DNA from: Ralstonia pickettii
Lineage (GTDB): Bacteria > Pseudomonadota > Gammaproteobacteria > Burkholderiales > Burkholderiaceae
Direction of reading: 5' to 3'
Assembly: GCF_030582395.1 (NCBI RefSeq)
Contig: NZ_CP104382.1
Span: forward strand, 1-64,000
Length of the DNA: 64,000 bases
Part shown: positions 52,910 to 63,252 of the stretch, piece after piece
Layout: the number at the start of each line of letters is the position of its first letter
Numbering within the stretch: the stretch's first letter is position 1
Translations under genes and position numbers: made by a program
Notes under the pieces: generated by a model
Told to the model about the DNA's origin: nothing
The model's database searches: none
The model's input: only the letters and a program-made list of their open reading frames with translations

Positions 52910-53857
52910 TCAAATCCCCGCCAAGACGTGTCGCTGTGCGTCGAACAACGCGATCAATGCGTCGGCCACGGCCCGCACGCGTGGTGATCGACGAACGTCG
53001 GGGTGGATCACCAACCAGATTTCTCGATGCAACGCAGGGTCGTCAACGGGCAATCGGCGCAAAAGCGTACCCGTTTCTGCGGGCGCGCCAAGCAGGTGCG
53101 GCAGCGCTGCGACACCCAGTCCGGCCAACGCTGCCTGATGCATTGCTGCCAGATCGCTGCAACGTAAGACCACGCGACGGTCGCCTGCGTAGTTGTCCAG
53201 CCAGCGCTGTTGCGGCACGTGACGCAGGTTGTCGTCGTAGCCGATGAATTCCCATTCGGATTCGGGGCGTGCGAGCACCTCTGCGGTGGCGTACAGACCG
53301 TAGCCGAGGTCGCCCAGCGGCCGTGTCGCCAAGGCAGACGACGTTGGACGCGACAGGCGCACCGCCAGGTCGGCCTCGTGCGCCATCAGGTTGGCGTTGC
53401 GTTTTTCGCCCAGCAGCACGAGGTCGATGCCGGGCCATTGCCGGCGCAGCGTCGCCAGGTTGGGCGCGATGATGTGGCTGGCCACCGTGGGTGGCGCAGA
53501 GATACGCACCGTCCCACGCAAGCTGCCCGCGCCTGCTGCCGCACGTACAAAGCCAGCGGCTTCCTGCTCCATGCGTTCAGCGCGTTCTGCCAGCGCGTTG
53601 CCCTCCGCAGTCAGGCGCCAGCCGCGCGGCAGGCGGTCGAACAAGCGCACGCCCAACGATTGCTCCAACGCATCTGCACGCCGCGCGACCGTGGTGTGTT
53701 CCACCGCCAGACGTCGGGCAGCGGCCGACAAGCTGCCCTCGCGCGCCAGCACGAGAAAGTAGCGCACGTCATCCCACTGCAAGGAAGAAGAAGGTTCGAC
53801 CGCCGCCGCACGCGCCAGGGCACGCACGTTTTTTGGCCAATCTGAGCTTTTTTGCAC
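52910..53857 (-). CDS. LysR-family regulator
   Basis: 315 residues from a GTG; a shorter start near LQWDDVRYF is possible and no Shine-Dalgarno is clear. The helix-turn-helix is FLVLAREGSLSAAARRLAVEHTTVARRADALEQSLG, then an effector domain (GTVRISAPPTVASHIIAPNLATLRRQWPGIDLVLL). It is divergent from the quinone oxidoreductase gene, its likely target. Near the C-terminus an exact iteron copy (53066-53081) is read as AETGTL. Confidence 0.9.
   Translation of the reverse strand: MQKSSDWPKNVRALARAAAVEPSSSLQWDDVRYFLVLAREGSLSAAARRLAVEHTTVARRADALEQSLGVRLFDRLPRGWRLTAEGNALAERAERMEQEAAGFVRAAAGAGSLRGTVRISAPPTVASHIIAPNLATLRRQWPGIDLVLLGEKRNANLMAHEADLAVRLSRPTSSALATRPLGDLGYGLYATAEVLARPESEWEFIGYDDNLRHVPQQRWLDNYAGDRRVVLRCSDLAAMHQAALAGLGVAALPHLLGAPAETGTLLRRLPVDDPALHREIWLVIHPDVRRSPRVRAVADALIALFDAQRHVLAGI
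53066..53081 (-). repeat. Iteron-like repeat inside the LysR gene
   Basis: Minus strand CGCAGAAACGGGTACG followed by CTTTT, coding AETGTLL in a surface-type stretch of the regulator. Confidence 0.78.
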
Positions 53858-53959
53858 AGAAGCTGATCAGTTTTTGTGAATTCCCGGGTGATTCTGAACG
53901 GATTACGCTTGTTTCACAACGTGATGAACGCAGTACCCGTCACCACAAAAACCGAAAAG

Positions 53960-53975
53960 CGTACCCATTTCTGCG
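53960..53975 (-). repeat. Iteron-like repeat before the quinone oxidoreductase gene
   Basis: Minus strand CGCAGAAATGGGTACG followed by CTTTT. It ends 12 bp before the ATG at 53988, so it could overlap the leader or operator of that gene. Confidence 0.75.
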
Positions 53976-53987
53976 AGGACTTTTGCC

Positions 53988-54986
53988 ATGCATGCCAAAG
54001 TGATTCAACTCCGTGAACCCGGACCGGCATTGGCTCTGCGGGCCGCCAGCCTGATGTTGCCACCACCCGCACCGAACGCGTTGACGGTGCGCCACACCGC
54101 CGTTGGCGTGAACTTTGTCGACGTGTATCACCGTACCGGCTTGTATCCCGTTGCGGCGTTTCCGGCAGTGCTCGGGGTGGAGGGTGTCGGCGTGGTGGAA
54201 GCATTGGGTACAGACGTACGCGGTTTTGTGGTGGGCCAGCGTGTCGCCTGGGCCGGCTTGATGGACGGCGCGCCCGGCGGCTATGCCAGCCACCGCAACA
54301 TCCCGGCCGAACGGGCGATTGCCTTGCCCGATGCGCTGGATGACGAAACCGTGGCAGCCACGTTGGTCCGCGGCATCACTGCACACATGCTGCTGACGCG
54401 GGTACGGCAGGTGCGCGCCGGCGATACGGTGCTCGTGCATGCCGCAGCCGGCGGCTTGGGCGCGTTGCTGGTCCAGTGGGCCAAGCGCCAGGGGGCGCGC
54501 GTGATCGGCACGGTGGGCAGCGAAGCGAAGGCCGCCATCGCCATCGGCCACGGCGCGGACCACATCGTGCTGCATCGCCAGCAAGATGTGCGCGAAGCCG
54601 TGCTCCAGCTCACCGGCGGGGAAGGCGTCGACTACGTGGTCGACGGCATTGGCGGCGCCATGCTGCAGACCTCGTTGGCGGTGACGCGACCCTTCGGCAT
54701 GGTGGCAAGCATCGGTCAGGCGGGCGATGTCGGCAACGCTCAAACGAACGCCGTCGATCTTGCAGCGCTTGGGCCATCGCGATCCATTGCGTTGGCGCGG
54801 CCGGGTGTCATCCGCTACATGGCCGATCTGTCGAACTACCGGACCGGGGCACAGGCCGCTTTGCAGCGCATGCTCGAGGGCGTGCGCGTGCCGGTGGGCG
54901 GGACCTATGCACTCGAAGATGCCGCTGCCGCCCACACTGCACTGGAGGCCGGACACACCGTCGGGGCCTTGCTCTTGCGCCCTTGA
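53988..54986 (+). CDS. Quinone oxidoreductase-like zinc-independent MDR protein
   Basis: 332 residues. The GroES-like N-terminal domain has VGVNFVDVYHRTGLYP and PAVLGVEGVGVVEALG; the Rossmann domain has VLVHAAAGGLGALLVQWAKRQGARVIGTVGSEAKAA (A-x-x-G-x-x-G) binding NADPH, and GEGVDYVVDGIGG. The zinc ligands of true alcohol dehydrogenases are absent, so it is of the QorA (NADPH:quinone reductase) type. It is divergent from the LysR gene; AGGAC lies 8 bp upstream of the ATG. Confidence 0.9.
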   Translation: MHAKVIQLREPGPALALRAASLMLPPPAPNALTVRHTAVGVNFVDVYHRTGLYPVAAFPAVLGVEGVGVVEALGTDVRGFVVGQRVAWAGLMDGAPGGYASHRNIPAERAIALPDALDDETVAATLVRGITAHMLLTRVRQVRAGDTVLVHAAAGGLGALLVQWAKRQGARVIGTVGSEAKAAIAIGHGADHIVLHRQQDVREAVLQLTGGEGVDYVVDGIGGAMLQTSLAVTRPFGMVASIGQAGDVGNAQTNAVDLAALGPSRSIALARPGVIRYMADLSNYRTGAQAALQRMLEGVRVPVGGTYALEDAAAAHTALEAGHTVGALLLRP

Positions 54987-55019
54987 GAACCCTGCGCGGC
55001 GAAGGGTTTCCGTGCAAAG

Positions 55020-55035
55020 CGTACCCATTTCTGCG
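55020..55035 (-). repeat. Iteron-like repeat between the oxidoreductase and yciI-like genes
   Basis: Minus strand CGCAGAAATGGGTACG followed by CTTT, the same variant as at 53960, in a short intergenic gap. Confidence 0.75.
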
Positions 55036-55113
55036 GGACACTGAGCGTGGTTGTTTCACGCTGCCGGGTCTCGCGTTTCGAAGGTGTCACATCCACCCAC
55101 AAGGAGCCATCGC

Positions 55114-55431
55114 ATGCTGTACCTGATTCTTTTCAACTACACCGCACCGCTTGAAGCACTCGATCGTGTGCTGCCTGCGCACCGCGCGCATCTGGACGCC
55201 CACTATGCGAGCGGCCACTTCCTGATGTCGGGGCCGTTCTTCCCGCGTGAAGGCGGTGGGATCCTGGCGCGTGCCGAATCCCGCGAAGAGATCGACGCCA
55301 TCGTCGCGCGCGATCCTTTTGTGATCGAAAACCTCGTGCAGGCGCGCGTCATTGCCTGGGGCCCGAATCGTCGAAGTGCAGATACACCACAAGCGTGGCT
55401 GCCAGACGCCGTGGTCGCGACATCGACTTAA
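55114..55431 (+). CDS. YciI-like family protein
   Basis: 105 residues, MLYLILFNYTAPLEALDRVLPAHRAHLDAHYASGHFLMSGPFFPREGGGILARAESREEIDAIVARDPFVIENLVQARVIAW. The conserved H-x-x-H-L and the G-P-F, GG and DPF motifs are those of the YciI dimeric alpha/beta barrel. Its exact role is unknown. AAGGAG lies 7 bp before the ATG. Confidence 0.92.
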   Translation: MLYLILFNYTAPLEALDRVLPAHRAHLDAHYASGHFLMSGPFFPREGGGILARAESREEIDAIVARDPFVIENLVQARVIAWGPNRRSADTPQAWLPDAVVATST

Positions 55432-55483
55432 AACGGGTGCGGTGCCGTCGCTATCATGTCGACCTGTCCTGATGTGAATCGAC

Positions 55484-56887
55484 ATGACCGACACGCCGCC
55501 GCCTCAACCGGATATGCCGCGCCAGCCATGGTGGCGGCGCGCGATTGCCCGACTGCCCTTCGGTCGCGAGCATCTGGTGTTCGTGATTGCCGGGCTGATC
55601 GGCTGCGCGGGCGCCTTGTCGACGATCCTGTTTCGCGAATGCCTGCGTCAACTGCAATGGTGGCTTTCGGGTACGGACCAAGGTTTGGTGGCCACGGCGC
55701 GGGCGCTGCCTTGGTGGGCGCGACTGCTCGTGCCGACCGTGGGCGGACTGCTGGCAGGCATCACGTTGCAGGTGGGCCTGAAGTGGATTCCCCGCAAAGG
55801 CTCAGATGACTATATGGAAGCCATTGCCGTGGGCGATGGCGTGTTGAGCGCGCGGCAGAGCCTGGTACGCAGCGCGTCGTCGTTGTGCTCGGTGGCCAGC
55901 GGCGCATCGATCGGGCGCGAAGGGCCGATGGTGCAGCTGGCGGCAATGTGCGGCTCGCTGGTCGGCCGCGTGCTGCGGCACTGGACGCCCGTGCCGGTCG
56001 AGCAATTGCGTCTGCTGGTCGCCTGCGGTGCCGCTGCCGGCATCACGTCTGCCTACAACGCGCCCATCTCCGGTGCGGTGTTCGTCTGCGAAATCGTGTT
56101 TGGTGTCATCACCACGGCGACGCTCGGGCCGCTGCTGGTGGCGGCGGTCACCGCTGACATCGTGGTGCGCCAATTCTTCGGCTACGGGGCGGTCTACGAG
56201 ATGCCGCACTTCGATTTCGTTTCCGGCTGGGAAGTGCTGACGTATCTCGGCCTGGGTCTGGCCGCGGGGATGGCTGGGCCGTTGCTGCTCGGTTTGATCG
56301 ACCGCGCGCGCGATGCGTTCGCACGTACCAGGCTGCCGCTTACGTTGCGCTTGGCCGCCGGCGGGTTGATCGTCGGTGTGCTTTCAACGGGCGTGCCCGA
56401 GGTCTGGGGTAACGGCTACAGCGTGGTCAATGCGTTCCTGCACGAGCCGTGGCTGTGGCAGACGGTGGCGCTCGTGCTGATCTGCAAGGTGGTGGCGACG
56501 GCGTCAAGCGCAGGGTCGGGCGCAGTGGGCGGTGTCTTTACGCCCACGCTGTTCTGCGGCGCCGCGTTGGGTTTGCTGTATGGAACAGGCATGCACGCGC
56601 TGCTGCCGGATGCAGCGCCCGTGCCGGTCAGCTACGCCGTGGTCGGCATGGGCGCGCTGCTGGCCGCCACCACGCATGCGCCCCTCATGTCGATCCTCAT
56701 GATCTTCGAGATGACGCTGTCGTATCAGGTGGTGCTGCCGCTCATGTTGGCTTGCATCACTGGCTATGTGACGGCGCATGCGGCAGGTGCCCCGTCCGTG
56801 TATGCGCGTGCGCTGGCGCGCAATCGTCAGGACGCAGGCGACGCCGCCGCGCACCTTCCAACGCCCCCGAATGGCACGCAGAAATAG
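55484..56887 (+). CDS. clcB: ClC-family chloride channel/antiporter
   Basis: 467 residues with the ClC fold of many membrane helices. The selectivity motif GREGPMVQ (144-151) contains the gating glutamate, preceded by ASGASI; GSGAVGGVFTPTLF is the second ion-binding motif. There are no C-terminal CBS domains, as in bacterial ClcB. The final codons and stop (GTQK) lie within an iteron-like repeat. Confidence 0.9.
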   Translation: MTDTPPPQPDMPRQPWWRRAIARLPFGREHLVFVIAGLIGCAGALSTILFRECLRQLQWWLSGTDQGLVATARALPWWARLLVPTVGGLLAGITLQVGLKWIPRKGSDDYMEAIAVGDGVLSARQSLVRSASSLCSVASGASIGREGPMVQLAAMCGSLVGRVLRHWTPVPVEQLRLLVACGAAAGITSAYNAPISGAVFVCEIVFGVITTATLGPLLVAAVTADIVVRQFFGYGAVYEMPHFDFVSGWEVLTYLGLGLAAGMAGPLLLGLIDRARDAFARTRLPLTLRLAAGGLIVGVLSTGVPEVWGNGYSVVNAFLHEPWLWQTVALVLICKVVATASSAGSGAVGGVFTPTLFCGAALGLLYGTGMHALLPDAAPVPVSYAVVGMGALLAATTHAPLMSILMIFEMTLSYQVVLPLMLACITGYVTAHAAGAPSVYARALARNRQDAGDAAAHLPTPPNGTQK

Positions 56888-56892
56888 GTACG
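56877..56892 (+). repeat. Iteron-like repeat over the clcB stop codon
   Basis: CGCAGAAATAGGTACG followed by CTTTG. The TAG within it is the stop codon of the ClC gene. This is the farthest copy from the origin, about 25 kb. Confidence 0.72.
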
Positions 56893-57037
56893 CTTTGACG
56901 CTGATCCATCAACGGCCATCAGTGTTCGGAGATCGCCCCCTCGCCTTGTCAGCTAACTCGAAGCAAAAGCGATCTATAGGTTGCTTTTTGGGTTGCGTTT
57001 TCGGGAACTTTTAGGCGGCCCTTCGACATTTGTTGCT

Positions 57038-57057
57038 ATTGCGAATCGTTATCATTT
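57038..57057. promoter_or_regulatory. Candidate Fur box of the siderophore receptor gene
   Basis: ATTGCGAATCGTTATCATTT resembles the Fur consensus built from NATWAT hexamers and lies about 115 bp before the receptor start, in the A+T-rich patch between clcB and the receptor. The rest of the 56888-57169 gap has no gene. Confidence 0.6.
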
Positions 57058-57169
57058 ATATTTGCGTCCGCAATACGTAGTGCGCTCTCGTGCACGGCGG
57101 CACGGGCGCAGGAGGGCGTTCCGTCCCGGCTGGCACTCAATAGAAGAGCGCCGCCGGAGAAACCACGCA

Positions 57170-59398
57170 ATGAACCGCCGCACGCCCGTCGCCAGCGCCC
57201 TGTTGGCTTTGTTTGCCACGCCCACCGTCGCCCTTGCCCAGCAGGCCACGCTTGCGCAGGCACCCGCCACCGCCACCTTGCCGGAAGCCGTTGTAAAAGG
57301 CGCCGCCCCTCGCGACGACTACAACGCCGCCAGAAGCTCCATTTCCAAACTGCCTGAAAACCTGCGCGATGTGCCGCAATCGGTGACGGTCGTGCCCAAG
57401 GCGTTGACCGACGCGCAAGGCGGCAGCTCGCTTGCCGATGCGCTGCGCAATGTGCCTGGCATCACCATTGGTGCGGCCGAAGGCGGGCAGATCGGCAACA
57501 ACATCAATCTGAACGGCTTCTCGGCGCGTACCGACATCTACCTCGACGGCTTCCGGGATCGCGGCCAGTATTACCGCGACCTGTTCGCCCTCGATTCAGT
57601 CGAAGTGTTGATGGGCCCGTCGTCGATGCTGTTTGGCCGCGGCTCGACGGGCGGTGTCATCAACCAGGTGACGAAAAAGCCGAATCTGAAGGCCGCCACG
57701 GAAATCACCGGTTCGGTCACCACCAACGGTCTCGTGCGGGCGACCGCCGACGTCAACACCCCCACGTCTGGCACTTCTGCATTCCGCATCGCCGCGATGG
57801 CGCAGAACGGCAAGTCGAGCACACGCGACGAGATGACCGCGCAGGATTTCGGCATCGCGCCGTCGTGGCGCTTCGGCATCGGCACGCCGACCGAGGTGAC
57901 ACTGTCCGCGCTGCTGCAGCACAACCGCGACATGCCCGATTACGGCCTGCCGAACCTCAACGGCCACCCGGTCAACGTCAGCCCAAAGACGTACTACGGC
58001 TACACCGATGACCGCACCACGCAGGACGTGGCGTCGTTCTCGGCCACTGTCGATCACAAGTTCTCGCCCAACCTGCGACTGCGCAATAAGACGCAGTTCA
58101 ATTACGTCGAGACGGACGCGCGGGAGACAGCGCCCAACTCCGTCGGTACGGTCAATTCGTCGGGCGTGTTCACGGCGCTGACCAACAGCAATCTGCCGCT
58201 CTCCGCGCTGTCGGTGCGTTTGCAAAGCCATGACCGCCGCATCCGCGACTATTCGCTGTTCAACCAGACCGAGCTGACCGCTAAATTCGATACGGGTTCG
58301 GTCAAGCACACGCTGCTGGCCGGCACCGAGTTCGGCCACGACGGCTACGACAACCAGAATTACTATCGCAACGGTTCGTGCAACGGCACGCCGCTGGCGC
58401 AGTCGAGCATGACGAGCGGCTTTGTGTCGTGCGAGCCGCTGGTCAGCCCGAGCTACACCACATCGCCGGCCAGCACACCGTCGAGCCTGGGCAACCTGCA
58501 GGGCGGCTCGGCCAACACGGTGGCGGCGTACTTCAACGATTCGATCGAATTCACCAAGCAATGGAAGGCGGTCGCCGGCCTGCGCTATGACCGCTACGTG
58601 GCGAGCATTTCGAATTCGCTGAACTCGGCGAACACGCCTGCGTCGGCCAAGATCACCGCGCTGCCGTACGCCCAGCAGACCGTGAACTTTGTCAGCACGC
58701 GCCTGGGCGGCATCTGGCAGCCGACGGACTGGCAGTCGTACTACGTGTCGTACGGCACGTCGTTCAACCCGTCATTGGAACAACTCGTGGGCACCACGGG
58801 CCAGCAGGGGTTGGACCCGGAGAAGAACAAGTCGTACGAGGCCGGGGGCAAGTGGGATCTGCTCAACGGCGACCTGTCGGTCAACTCGGCGCTGTTCCAG
58901 ATCACCAAGGACAATGCCCGCACGCAGATCGACAGCACGACGTACACGTCGGCAGGCAAGATCCGCGTGCGCGGTGCGCGCCTGGGTGCGACTGGCCACG
59001 TAACCGACAAGCTGCAGATCTTCGCGGGCTATACGTACCTGGATGCGCAGATCGTCAACGGCATCGCCGCGGGCACGCAGGGCATGACGCCGGCCAACAC
59101 GCCCAAGCACGCCGCGACGGTGTGGACGAGCTACGCCTTCCTGCCGAACTGGGAAGTGGGCGCAGGCGCGTTCTACATGTCGCAGCGCTACGCCAACAAC
59201 ACCGACACGGTGCAGGTGGGCGGCTTCGTGCGCTGGGATGCGATGCTGGCTTACCACCAGCCGAAATACGACGTGCGTCTGAACCTGTTCAACGTGTTCA
59301 ACAAGACGTATTACGATGCGCTGATTCCGTCCGATGGCGGCCGCGCCGTGCCGGGCACCGGCCGTGCGGCGATGCTGTCGGTGGTGTATCGGATGTAA
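57170..59398 (+). CDS. TonB-dependent siderophore receptor
   Basis: 742 residues from the ATG at 57170. MNRRTPVASALLALFATPTVALAQQ is a signal peptide. The plug domain (KLPENLRDVPQSVTVVPKALTD; LADALRNVPGITIGAAEGGQIGNNINLNGF; VLMGPSSMLFGRGSTGGVINQVTKKP) is followed by a 22-strand barrel ending GRAAMLSVVYRM with the terminal aromatic-x-aromatic-like strand. This is the Fiu/PiuA-like group of catecholate siderophore receptors. The PiuC hydroxylase gene downstream and the Fur box upstream support iron uptake. Confidence 0.93.
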   Translation: MNRRTPVASALLALFATPTVALAQQATLAQAPATATLPEAVVKGAAPRDDYNAARSSISKLPENLRDVPQSVTVVPKALTDAQGGSSLADALRNVPGITIGAAEGGQIGNNINLNGFSARTDIYLDGFRDRGQYYRDLFALDSVEVLMGPSSMLFGRGSTGGVINQVTKKPNLKAATEITGSVTTNGLVRATADVNTPTSGTSAFRIAAMAQNGKSSTRDEMTAQDFGIAPSWRFGIGTPTEVTLSALLQHNRDMPDYGLPNLNGHPVNVSPKTYYGYTDDRTTQDVASFSATVDHKFSPNLRLRNKTQFNYVETDARETAPNSVGTVNSSGVFTALTNSNLPLSALSVRLQSHDRRIRDYSLFNQTELTAKFDTGSVKHTLLAGTEFGHDGYDNQNYYRNGSCNGTPLAQSSMTSGFVSCEPLVSPSYTTSPASTPSSLGNLQGGSANTVAAYFNDSIEFTKQWKAVAGLRYDRYVASISNSLNSANTPASAKITALPYAQQTVNFVSTRLGGIWQPTDWQSYYVSYGTSFNPSLEQLVGTTGQQGLDPEKNKSYEAGGKWDLLNGDLSVNSALFQITKDNARTQIDSTTYTSAGKIRVRGARLGATGHVTDKLQIFAGYTYLDAQIVNGIAAGTQGMTPANTPKHAATVWTSYAFLPNWEVGAGAFYMSQRYANNTDTVQVGGFVRWDAMLAYHQPKYDVRLNLFNVFNKTYYDALIPSDGGRAVPGTGRAAMLSVVYRM

Positions 59399-59404
59399 TG
59401 GCTG

Positions 59405-59436
59405 GGGGATGGGCCCTCGGCCAGCATCCCCGTTTT
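59405..59436 (+). terminator. Hairpin between the receptor and piuC
   Basis: GGGGATG and CATCCCC arms around a 13-base loop, followed by GTTTTC. It may be a weak terminator or a processing site between the two genes. Confidence 0.45.
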
Positions 59437-59447
59437 CTTCGAGCGCC

Positions 59448-60134
59448 ATGCTTGTCTGCATACCGAACGTCTTCAACGCCGCGCAGGTGGCTGCGCTGCG
59501 CGATCTGCTCGACAACGCGGGCGATGCCTGGGTGGATGGCCGTGTGTCGGCCGGCTATTCGGGGGCGCCGGTCAAGGTCAACCAGCAGATCGATGAGGGC
59601 GCAGAAGTGGCCCTGCAGTGCCAGCAGCTCATCCTGAGCGTGCTGGAGCGGCACCCGCGCTTCATCAGCGCGGCGTTGCCGAACGTGGTGTACCCGCCGA
59701 TGTTCAACCGCTACGGCGAAGGCATGACCTTCGGCGCGCATGTCGACGGCAGCGTGCGCATCCACCCGCACAACGGCACAAAGCTGCGTACCGATATCTC
59801 GGCCACGCTGTTTCTGTCAGACCCCGCCAGCTACGATGGCGGCGAACTGCAGATTGAAGACACCTATGGCATGCACAGCGTCAAGCTCAATGCCGGTGAC
59901 CTGGTCATCTATCCGGCAACGAGCCTGCATCAGGTGACGCCCATCACGCGCGGGGTGCGCGTGGCGAGCTTCTTCTGGATCCAGAGCCTGATTCGCGATG
60001 ACGCGCAGCGCGCCATGCTGTTCGACCTGGACAACGCCATCCAGACGCTCAACCAGACCGACGCCGATGCCACCGCGCGTCGCACCCTGATCGGGGTGTA
60101 TCACAACCTGATGCGGCAGTGGAGCGAGACCTGA
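59448..60134 (+). CDS. piuC: PKHD-type Fe(II)/2-oxoglutarate hydroxylase (PiuC-like)
   Basis: 228 residues from the ATG at 59448. The dioxygenase iron site is visible as FGAHVDGSVR (H-x-D) and LHQVTPITRGVR (distal His and the 2-oxoglutarate Arg). The start LVCIPNVFNAAQVAALRDLL is typical of the YbiX/PiuC group, nearly always beside a TonB receptor as here. The substrate is unknown. Confidence 0.93.
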   Translation: MLVCIPNVFNAAQVAALRDLLDNAGDAWVDGRVSAGYSGAPVKVNQQIDEGAEVALQCQQLILSVLERHPRFISAALPNVVYPPMFNRYGEGMTFGAHVDGSVRIHPHNGTKLRTDISATLFLSDPASYDGGELQIEDTYGMHSVKLNAGDLVIYPATSLHQVTPITRGVRVASFFWIQSLIRDDAQRAMLFDLDNAIQTLNQTDADATARRTLIGVYHNLMRQWSET

Positions 60135-60169
60135 TCTGAGCCGGCAGCGCCACACCGGGAAGGTTCAGC

Positions 60170-60316
60170 TTAGCGGCCCGAACGGCGATATAGCTCAGCC
60201 ATCATGCCGCAGCTTTCCACGTGCAGCGCAACGGCGCGGCTGGCTTCACGGCGCACGATTTGCCAGAAACGGGCGAGGCGCGAAGTGCGGGCGGCTTTGA
60301 GAGCGACGGTGTTCAT
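60170..60316 (-). CDS. Small hypothetical protein, 48 residues
   Basis: MNTVALKAARTSRLARFWQIVRREASRAVALHVESCGMMAELYRRSGR: a basic, mostly helical short protein with no membrane segment. AAGGA precedes the ATG at 60316, and the upstream region contains a tight pair of direct repeats. I do not recognise the family. Confidence 0.55.
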   Translation of the reverse strand: MNTVALKAARTSRLARFWQIVRREASRAVALHVESCGMMAELYRRSGR

Positions 60317-60340
60317 GGCGATTCCTTCTGCGGACTGATT

Positions 60341-60367
60341 TAGGGATAACCCTAGTAGGGAATACCC
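60341..60367 (-). promoter_or_regulatory. Pair of direct repeats upstream of the 48-residue gene
   Basis: TAGGGATAACCC (60341-60352) and TAGGGAATACCC (60356-60367), repeated 15 bp apart; each half is itself near-palindromic (GGG...CCC). They lie 25-51 bp before the ATG at 60316, as an operator would. The remaining sequence to 60607 holds no gene. Confidence 0.5.
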
Positions 60368-60376
60368 GAATGCTAG

Positions 60377-61561
<1,185 letters not shown>

Positions 61562-61564
61562 CCC

Positions 61565-62470
61565 ATGACGGACTCCGCCGACCTGCGCTTCCTGCTCGCC
61601 ATCCAGCACAACGGCAGCCTGGTGGCGACGGCGCGCGCGTTGGACTTGACGCCGTCGGCCGTGTCGCAGCGCCTGCAGCAGTTGGAGAAGAAGCTGGGCA
61701 CACGGCTGGTCGACCGCACGGCGCGCAGCCTGCGCTTTACGCAAGAGGGCGCGCTGCTGTGCGAGCGCGGGGCAGAGCTGATCCGCCAGCTCGATGCACT
61801 GGCGGAGGATTTGCACACGCGCCGTGGCGGCCTGGTCGGCACGCTCAAGGTGAATGCGCCGCTGGGGTTTGGGCGGCGCTACGTGGCGCCCGTCATTGCG
61901 GATTTTCAGCAGCAGCATCCTGATGTCGACATCGAACTGGCGCTGTCCGATGCGCCGCTTGTCGAGGCGGCGGACCGCTTTGATGTGGTGGTGCATATCG
62001 GCGCATTGCAGGTATCGAACCTGGTCGGCCATGCGATTGCGCCGAATGCGCGCTTTGTCTGCGCGTCGCCTGCGTTCGTGAAGCGCTTCGGTTTGCCGGA
62101 AACGCCCGATGACCTTGCCGCGCTGCCTTGCATCGTTCTGCGCGAGAACAAGGAGGACGTGTCGCTCTGGCACTTCAGCAAGGGCCGAACGAGCCGCAGC
62201 GTGCGCGTGCCCAGGCCGCTCATCTGCAACGACGGCGATGTCATCCGCCAGTGGGCGTGCGAGGGGCGCGGCGTGATCCTGCGCTCGGAATGGGATGTCG
62301 CCGACGACCTGCGCGCAGGCCGCCTCCTGCGATTGCTGCCCGGCTGGAAGGCGCCGGACGCCAACGTGATCGCCCTCACGCACAACCGCGCGGGGTTGCC
62401 GCAACGCAGGCGTCACTTCATGCAGGCGCTGCAAGGCCGTTTCAAGCCGCAGCCACCGTGGCGTGCTTGA
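61565..62470 (+). CDS. LysR-family regulator
   Basis: 301 residues. The helix-turn-helix FLLAIQHNGSLVATARALDLTPSAVSQRLQQLEKKLG is followed by the effector domain (VGTLKVNAPLGFGRRYVAPVIADFQQQHPDVDIEL). Start ATG lies 3 bp after the pip stop. Its target may be the following HAD and D-amino-acid enzyme genes, which are co-directional about 100 bp downstream. Confidence 0.92.
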   Translation: MTDSADLRFLLAIQHNGSLVATARALDLTPSAVSQRLQQLEKKLGTRLVDRTARSLRFTQEGALLCERGAELIRQLDALAEDLHTRRGGLVGTLKVNAPLGFGRRYVAPVIADFQQQHPDVDIELALSDAPLVEAADRFDVVVHIGALQVSNLVGHAIAPNARFVCASPAFVKRFGLPETPDDLAALPCIVLRENKEDVSLWHFSKGRTSRSVRVPRPLICNDGDVIRQWACEGRGVILRSEWDVADDLRAGRLLRLLPGWKAPDANVIALTHNRAGLPQRRRHFMQALQGRFKPQPPWRA

Positions 62471-62573
62471 TGTAGCACTACTGAATCTTTGATTCAAGCC
62501 AGCTTCACCGAAAGCCGGTGCGGGGTACCTACAATCGGCTGCATCGATCCCTACCGATTTGCAGGTGACCAGC

Positions 62574-63242
62574 GTGAACGTTTCCACCGCCTCCACCGTG
62601 TCTCCCGACACCGGCTATCCCAAGGCCATCCTGTTCGATCTGCTGACCGCGTTGCTCGATTCGTGGTCGCTCTGGAACCGCGCTGCCGGCTCCGAACAGG
62701 CAGGCCGCACTTGGCGCGCCGAGTATCTGCGGCTCACGTACGGCTGTGGCACGTACGTTCCTTATGAAGCGATGGTGCGGCAGGCCGCGCAGAACGTCGG
62801 CTTGCCGGCTTCCGCGCCCGAAGCGCTCGAAGCGAACTGGTTGCAGCTCGCACCGTGGAGTGGCGCTGCGCAGGCGCTGGCCCAGCTCCAGCCGCACTGC
62901 AAGCTGGCCGTGGTCACCAACTGTTCGGAACGGCTGGGCCGGCAAGCCGCCGCGCTGTTGCCGATCACGTGGGATGTCGTCATCACGGCCGAGCAGGCCG
63001 GCGTGTACAAGCCCGACCCGAAGCCGTATCGCATGGCCCTCGAGCAGCTTGGCGTGGAGGCGGCCGACGCGGCATTTGTGGCGGGCTCCAGCTACGACAT
63101 GTTCGGCACGGCGGCCGTCGGCCTGCGCACGTATTGGCACAACCGGATCGGCCTGACGCCGGTGGAGGGCGCCCAGTTGCCGGAAATCACCTCGCCCACG
63201 CTGGACGATCTGCTGCCTTGGGCCCGCCGTTTTGCAGCATGA
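62574..63242 (+). CDS. HAD-superfamily hydrolase (haloacid dehalogenase-like)
   Basis: 222 residues from a GTG at 62574; a TTG five codons upstream is also open. HAD motifs: KAILFDLLTALLDSWS (motif I, with FDLLTALLD instead of the usual DxDGTL), VVTNCSERLG (motif II), and VYKPDPKPYRMALEQLG / AFVAGSSYDMFG (motifs III and IV). It most resembles L-2-haloacid dehalogenase-like phosphatases. It is followed by a D-amino-acid enzyme gene 10 bp downstream, so it may act in the same pathway. Confidence 0.82.
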   Translation: MNVSTASTVSPDTGYPKAILFDLLTALLDSWSLWNRAAGSEQAGRTWRAEYLRLTYGCGTYVPYEAMVRQAAQNVGLPASAPEALEANWLQLAPWSGAAQALAQLQPHCKLAVVTNCSERLGRQAAALLPITWDVVITAEQAGVYKPDPKPYRMALEQLGVEAADAAFVAGSSYDMFGTAAVGLRTYWHNRIGLTPVEGAQLPEITSPTLDDLLPWARRFAA

Positions 63243-63252
63243 GGATGCAACC

